DNA of 11,008 nucleotides from Clostridia bacterium. Its GTDB lineage: Bacteria; Bacillota; Clostridia; Oscillospirales; Acutalibacteraceae. This document shows, piece by piece, positions 7,843-11,008 of the stretch (position 1 is the first letter of the stretch; the number at the start of each line of letters is the position of its first letter). The stretch is taken from assembly GCA_017534365.1 (NCBI GenBank), contig JAFWCS010000044.1, forward strand, positions 1 through 11,008. Reading direction: 5' to 3'. Both the position numbers and the translations under genes were made by a program. The notes beneath the pieces were generated by a model. The model did no database searches and was not told the origin of the DNA. It saw only the letters and a program-made list of their open reading frames with translations.

Positions 7843-8457
7843 ATGAAATTCCGTTTATCCATGCTGACCGATAAGAAGGTGCGTCTGGCAGCGCTGCTGG
7901 TCGTCGCCGCGCTTTCGGTCGCCGTTTCGGGAACGCTGGCCTATTTCATGGCGTCGACGCACAGCATCAGAAACGATTTCTTCCCCGCCCGGCTGAACGT
8001 GGTGATCCACGAGGATTTTCAGCAGATCGACGGCAGCTACGTGAAATCCAACGTCACCGTCGAGAACGCCGTGGTCCCCAGAGCGTCCTCGCACGCCTAT
8101 ATCCGCGTGCGGCTGGTGCCGACCTGGCGGGATGAAAACGGGAACGTTGCCGGTGTGCCGCCTGTGGATCTGACCGCTCCGCCCGCCGGGATCACGGCGG
8201 AGATCAACCCCGACCTCGCGTTTGATTACGTGGACGGGTATTACTACTACAAAGAGATCCTCGCGCCCGGCGAGCAGACTACGCCGCTGGTCAGGAGGAT
8301 CGCCGTGGATTACGCCGCCCTGGCCGGTACGCCGTATGAAGGTTATACCTTCGAGCTTTCTGTGCTGGCGGAAGGGCTGGACGCCGCGGCAGGCGCGGCC
8401 GAGGCCGCGTGGGGCGTCGTTTATTCGGCGCACACCTGGAGTCCCTGCACTCCGTAA
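7843..8457 (+). CDS. SipW-dependent TasA/BsaA-family fibre or matrix protein, first paralog
   Basis: The protein has 204 residues. A basic start (MKFRLSMLTDKK) and hydrophobic stretch (15-29) lead to SGTLAYF (29-35), the SipW-type signal; cleavage is expected after Ala33. The mature part has the family pattern: an early strand (RLNVVI), SSHAYIRVRLVP, then YYYYKEILAPGE (133-144), a strand FELSVLAEGLD (from 170) and an AAWG helix near 190. TasA and Clostridium perfringens BsaA are secreted beta-sandwich proteins that polymerise into biofilm fibres; a similar role outside the cell is inferred. The usual conserved Asn-Thr-Gly-like turn after the first strands is replaced by VENAVVPRASS. A lone Cys sits four residues before the end. 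It directly follows sipW and precedes a longer paralog. Confidence 0.85.
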   Translation: MKFRLSMLTDKKVRLAALLVVAALSVAVSGTLAYFMASTHSIRNDFFPARLNVVIHEDFQQIDGSYVKSNVTVENAVVPRASSHAYIRVRLVPTWRDENGNVAGVPPVDLTAPPAGITAEINPDLAFDYVDGYYYYKEILAPGEQTTPLVRRIAVDYAALAGTPYEGYTFELSVLAEGLDAAAGAAEAAWGVVYSAHTWSPCTP

Positions 8458-8524
8458 AAAACAATACAGTTCATATCCGGGCAAAATCTCATCCCGGTAA
8501 AATATGAAAGAAAGGATTTTTGTC
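8458..8524 (+). other. Intergenic gap with a weak hairpin
   Basis: CCGGG (8477-8481) and CCCGG (8493-8497) could pair around an 11-base loop. TAAAAT follows rather than a T-run, so this is not a typical intrinsic terminator. A role in mRNA processing or in tuning expression of the next gene is possible but unsupported. Confidence 0.2.
8510..8516 (+). promoter_or_regulatory. Ribosome binding site deciding the start at 8525
   Basis: GAAAGGA lies eight bases before ATG 8525. An in-frame ATG at 8504 lies upstream of this site and has no purine-rich site of its own, so translation from 8525 is preferred. That start also gives a compact signal peptide. Confidence 0.65.
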
Positions 8525-9415
8525 ATGAAGAAGAAGCTCGTCATCGCATTGTCCCTCCTCGTCGTCGTGGCGATCGCCATCGGCGGCACCCTTGCCTATT
8601 TCTCGATGTCCACGGAAGAGATCGAGAACGTGTTCACCGTCGGAAAGAACGTCAAGGTCACCCTGGTCGATATCTACAATCAGGGCACCGAAGTGACCCC
8701 CGGCGCGGATATCGCCAAGGAAGTCGGCATTGAGAACACGGCCGAAGAAGGCGGCACCGCCGTCTATGCCGCCGTGACTGCGGAATTCAAGTATTTCGCG
8801 CCCGAGTATTATCCCGGCACCGACCTTCCGAAGTATGCCAACATCATCACGGCGGATGATTACACCGCGCTGAGCGCCGCCGAGCAGGCCGAATACGTGG
8901 AGATCACCGAGGATTCCTCCTACGTCGGCTACTACATCAAGGCGGACGCTGTTTCCCTGACCTATTGGGACGGCGACACCCAGGTGACGGATCCCGACGC
9001 GATCGAAGCGGGCGAATACAACAAGCGCAAGGCGACCTATGACTCCGGCGACGTGGTGTATGCCGCGACCGCGACGGTTGCCGATTACGGCAATTCCGAC
9101 GAGGCGCTGTGGGGCATCATCAAGCTGCAGAACGGCGAAGAAGGCGCGTTTGTCGACGGCCTGGCCGACGGCTGGACCTATGCGGGCAACACCGCGGACG
9201 GCAAAGCCGTGTTCGTCTATGAGAGCGCGATCGAGCCCGGCGATTACAGCGCCGCGTTCACGAACGTGCACGTTGACGAAGATGCGACGGCCGACGATCT
9301 GTTCCCGTTCAGCATCACTGTGAAGGGCTACGCCGTGCAGGCGACCGGCTTCGACAGCGCCGAGGCAGCGCTTGCCGCGTCCTTTGACAGCCTGGTTCCC
9401 CCGCTGACCGCGTAA
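8525..9415 (+). CDS. SipW-dependent TasA-family fibre or matrix protein, second paralog (long)
   Basis: The protein has 296 residues, the longest of the three TasA-like proteins. MKKKLV, a hydrophobic segment (5-19) and GGTLAYF (20-26) form a textbook SipW-type signal, with cleavage expected after Ala24. NVFTVGKNVKVTLVD follows as the first mature strand. C-terminal family features are DGWTYAG (Trp217), a DGKAVFVY strand, IEPGDY and YAVQATGF (269-276), close to the A-(V/I)-Q-A pattern of TasA-like proteins. The middle (about 90-190) is an insertion relative to the shorter paralogs and is rich in Asp, Glu and Tyr, so the protein is strongly acidic and may bind cations. It may be the major fibre subunit, since it has the most canonical signal and a strong ribosome binding site. 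That role is inference. Confidence 0.88.
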   Translation: MKKKLVIALSLLVVVAIAIGGTLAYFSMSTEEIENVFTVGKNVKVTLVDIYNQGTEVTPGADIAKEVGIENTAEEGGTAVYAAVTAEFKYFAPEYYPGTDLPKYANIITADDYTALSAAEQAEYVEITEDSSYVGYYIKADAVSLTYWDGDTQVTDPDAIEAGEYNKRKATYDSGDVVYAATATVADYGNSDEALWGIIKLQNGEEGAFVDGLADGWTYAGNTADGKAVFVYESAIEPGDYSAAFTNVHVDEDATADDLFPFSITVKGYAVQATGFDSAEAALAASFDSLVPPLTA

Positions 9416-9450
9416 TTCTCAGCGAACGAAGACCATAACAAACGATCAGA

Positions 9451-9467
9451 TGCCGGCCTGACCGGCA
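9451..9467 (+). other. Small hairpin between the second and third TasA-like genes
   Basis: TGCCGG (9451-9456) and CCGGCA (9462-9467) form a perfect six-base stem with a five-base loop in the 73-base gap. No T-run follows, so readthrough is expected. It could stabilise or partly attenuate the transcript. The rest of the gap shows no promoter I can support. Confidence 0.3.
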
Positions 9468-9488
9468 GCGGAAAAAGAGGGCGAGAGC

Positions 9489-10196
9489 ATGAAAGCAAGA
9501 ATCATCAAAATTCTGACAGCGCTTCTGATCATCGGGATTGTGATCACGGGGGCAACTCTCGCCTTCCGTTCCGCGGAAAAGAAAGCGACCAACATCATCA
9601 CCATCGGCAGCATTGACATCACCCTCACCGAGCCGCTCTGGGATGCGGCGACGAACGCGGGTGCCGAGCTGCCGGTGGTCTACCCCGGCGTGAGCTTCGA
9701 CAAGGACCCGACCGTCAAAAACGTCGGCTCCGCCGGGGCGTATATCCGCATCAATCTCGACTACAAGATCACCCCGCACGCGCCGGAGGGCGAAGACCCG
9801 CTCCCTGCGCGCCTGCTGGATCCCGCAAACGCGGAGGATCTGGAGATCATCAACATCATCCGTGGCACCTTTATGTATCGGGATGAGACCGACACCTATG
9901 TGCACGGCGTGAATCCCGACTTTGAGCTGCGGGAGGACGGCAAGTATTACTGCAAAACCGTTCTGAATCCCGGCGAGGAGCAGATCCTCTTCAGTAAGCT
10001 CCTGTTCCCGTCCGACTGGACCGCCGAGGAGACAGAAAAGCTGGGCGACGCATTCTCCGTGATCGTGAAGGCCGAAGCGATCCAGTCCGACGGCTTTGAG
10101 GATTACGTAAATCCCGACACGGGCGAAGCCATGTCCGCGCTGGACCGGGCGTGGGAGGTCTACAACACCTACGTCTTCATCCGGCCCGGCGATTGA
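9489..10196 (+). CDS. SipW-dependent TasA/BsaA-family protein, third paralog
   Basis: The protein has 235 residues. AGAGGG, seven bases upstream, supports the start. A short basic start and hydrophobic segment (8-19) lead to GATLAF (21-26), a variant of the SipW signal with Phe-Arg instead of Tyr-Phe; cleavage is expected after Ala25. TIGSIDITLTEP forms the first strand. KNVGSAGAYIRINLDY (77-92) is the hallmark family motif. KYYCKTVLNPGEEQ (152-165) and KAEAIQSDGF (194-203) match the BsaA-like C-terminal half, and an ALDRAWEVYN helix follows. It probably joins the same extracellular fibre as the two paralogs, perhaps as a minor or terminal subunit. Its stop lies 21 bases before the next gene. 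A single Cys155 is present. Confidence 0.86.
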   Translation: MKARIIKILTALLIIGIVITGATLAFRSAEKKATNIITIGSIDITLTEPLWDAATNAGAELPVVYPGVSFDKDPTVKNVGSAGAYIRINLDYKITPHAPEGEDPLPARLLDPANAEDLEIINIIRGTFMYRDETDTYVHGVNPDFELREDGKYYCKTVLNPGEEQILFSKLLFPSDWTAEETEKLGDAFSVIVKAEAIQSDGFEDYVNPDTGEAMSALDRAWEVYNTYVFIRPGD

Positions 10197-10217
10197 CCGT
10201 GAAAAGGCGGTGCAAGC

Positions 10218-11008
10218 ATGAAAAAGAAAAAAACAGCGGCGCTCCTCGCCGCGTTGAGCATATTGTTTACGTTGATCCTGCCGGCGTTTGCGACGGGAAC
10301 GGTGGAGTATTCCGCCGCGCGTGAGATCGAGATCCGCACGGGCGGAGAAAAGCCGCTGGATCTGTTTGAGTATTACACCAAAGACCTGATGCCCGGCGCG
10401 CAGGTGACGTTTCGCGTGCTGGTGCGCAACACGAGCGGGCAACCGGTCAACATGTATCTGAAAGCTGCGGATCCGGACGAGGCGACCTATGCGGCGAACG
10501 GCGCGGATGCAGCGCTCTCAAAGGCGCTTCTGAAGGAAATGCCGATGCGCATCGACCTGATCGACGGCGCGGCGGCGACGCCGCTCTTCAACGGCCTGTC
10601 GGACGGTACGTCCGGGACCGGTACCGGGATGCGCGAATTCATCTCGCTCGGGACTGCGCCTTCCGGCGTTGACCGCTTTCTTGAGATCCGTCTGACCGTG
10701 CCCGTCACGCTCGACAACACCTATCAGAACGCCATTGGCGTGATCGACTGGATCTTCCGCGTGGAAGAGACCGCGGAGGACACGACGGAACTAACGGCGA
10801 CCTCGCCGACTTCTCCGACCGCGCCGACCGCGGAACCCACAACGCCGCCCACGGCAAAGCCGCCGACAAAGCCGACGGCGCCCCCCGCAACGAAGCCGAC
10901 GGCCGGCCCCGCGACGCAGCCCGCCGGCACGACGGGGAAGCACGCGCCCTCAGCGGGCACGACAGGGCAGATCCCCGGCCCGGACGTCGTGATCATCGTT
11001 CCGCCGAA
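10218..11008 (+). CDS. Secreted TasA-operon surface protein with Thr/Pro-rich wall-spanning tail (3' partial)
   Basis: The frame is open from ATG 10218, preceded by AAAAGGCGGTG, to the right edge: 263 codons without a stop. The signal peptide is conventional (MKKKKTAALL, a hydrophobic core and LPAFA, with cleavage expected after residue 26) and lacks the T-L-A-(Y/F) SipW motif. The domain (about 30-184) has DLMPGAQVTFRVLVRN (56-71) and a closing DNTYQNAIGVIDWIFRVEE (166-184). This pattern is familiar from wall-anchored proteins that accompany TasA-like genes in Clostridia. A Thr/Pro/Ala tail (193 to about 252) would thread through peptidoglycan, and the sequence then turns to PGPDVVIIVPP at the edge. 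An LPXTG-type signal may follow outside the window. It is a candidate base or anchor, comparable in role to TapA; this is inferred. Confidence 0.82.
   Translation, partial: MKKKKTAALLAALSILFTLILPAFATGTVEYSAAREIEIRTGGEKPLDLFEYYTKDLMPGAQVTFRVLVRNTSGQPVNMYLKAADPDEATYAANGADAALSKALLKEMPMRIDLIDGAAATPLFNGLSDGTSGTGTGMREFISLGTAPSGVDRFLEIRLTVPVTLDNTYQNAIGVIDWIFRVEETAEDTTELTATSPTSPTAPTAEPTTPPTAKPPTKPTAPPATKPTAGPATQPAGTTGKHAPSAGTTGQIPGPDVVIIVPP
10794..10974 (+). repeat. Low-complexity Thr/Pro/Ala/Lys-rich coding repeat
   Basis: Degenerate repeats of (K/A/T)PT and PPT/PAT codons (aagccgacggcg-type) encode TAPTAEPTTPPTAKPP and related stretches. Two AGTTG(K/Q) copies follow near the end. Such tails typically span cell wall in monoderm surface proteins. 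The repetitive DNA is prone to slippage, so its length may vary between strains or assemblies. Confidence 0.7.

Noticed and set aside
8470..8503. Promoter in the gap before the second TasA-like gene (TTCATA and TAAAAT)
   Set aside because: The spacing is 22 bases instead of about 17, and the -35 match is poor.
7855..9271. Minus-strand open frames opposite the first two TasA-like genes
   Set aside because: They cover genes with clear family motifs, lack recognisable domains, and are expected from the G/C-biased third codon positions.
9451..9480. Intrinsic terminator after the second TasA-like gene
   Set aside because: The stem is only six base pairs and is followed by A/G-rich sequence, not a T-run.

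Overview
The window holds six genes on the plus strand, packed with gaps of at most 73 bases and no convincing terminator between them, so it reads as part of a single operon that runs off both edges. High GC, strong G/C bias at third codon positions, purine-rich ribosome binding sites (AAAGGA, AAAGGTGG) and SipW/TasA-type surface proteins suggest a monoderm, GC-rich member of the Clostridia (Oscillospiraceae or Christensenellales-like, probably gut-associated). This placement is inferred from style, not from a marker gene.

Bases 1-7187 are the 3' part of a giant secreted surface protein. At least 2394 residues are visible and its start lies before the window. It is built from tandem parallel beta-helix modules. 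Each begins with a 'Y(L/V)DG..G.D...A.(K/R)T' head and ends with a 'G(R/K)DI' cap. Four modules have both parts, and the cap of a fifth lies at the left edge. Two InlB/Listeria-Bacteroides-type repeats and a C-terminal Cna-B/SpaA-like domain follow. No LPXTG motif or C-terminal membrane anchor is present.

Bases 7229-10196 encode a SipW-like (ER-type, Ser-His) signal peptidase and three divergent TasA/BsaA-family proteins. Each of the three has the SipW-type signal ending in T-L-A before Tyr or Phe. Bases 10218 to the right edge encode a sixth secreted protein. It has a conventional signal peptide, a beta-sandwich-like domain and a Thr/Pro-rich tail of the sort that spans cell wall; its C-terminus, where a sorting signal may lie, is outside the window.

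By analogy with tapA-sipW-tasA of Bacillus subtilis, the set can be read as a fibre-assembly locus: SipW matures the three fibre subunits, the last protein is a candidate wall-attached base, and the giant beta-helix protein is a candidate adhesin carried by or embedded in the fibre matrix. The assembly roles are inference; the family assignments rest on motifs visible in the translations.
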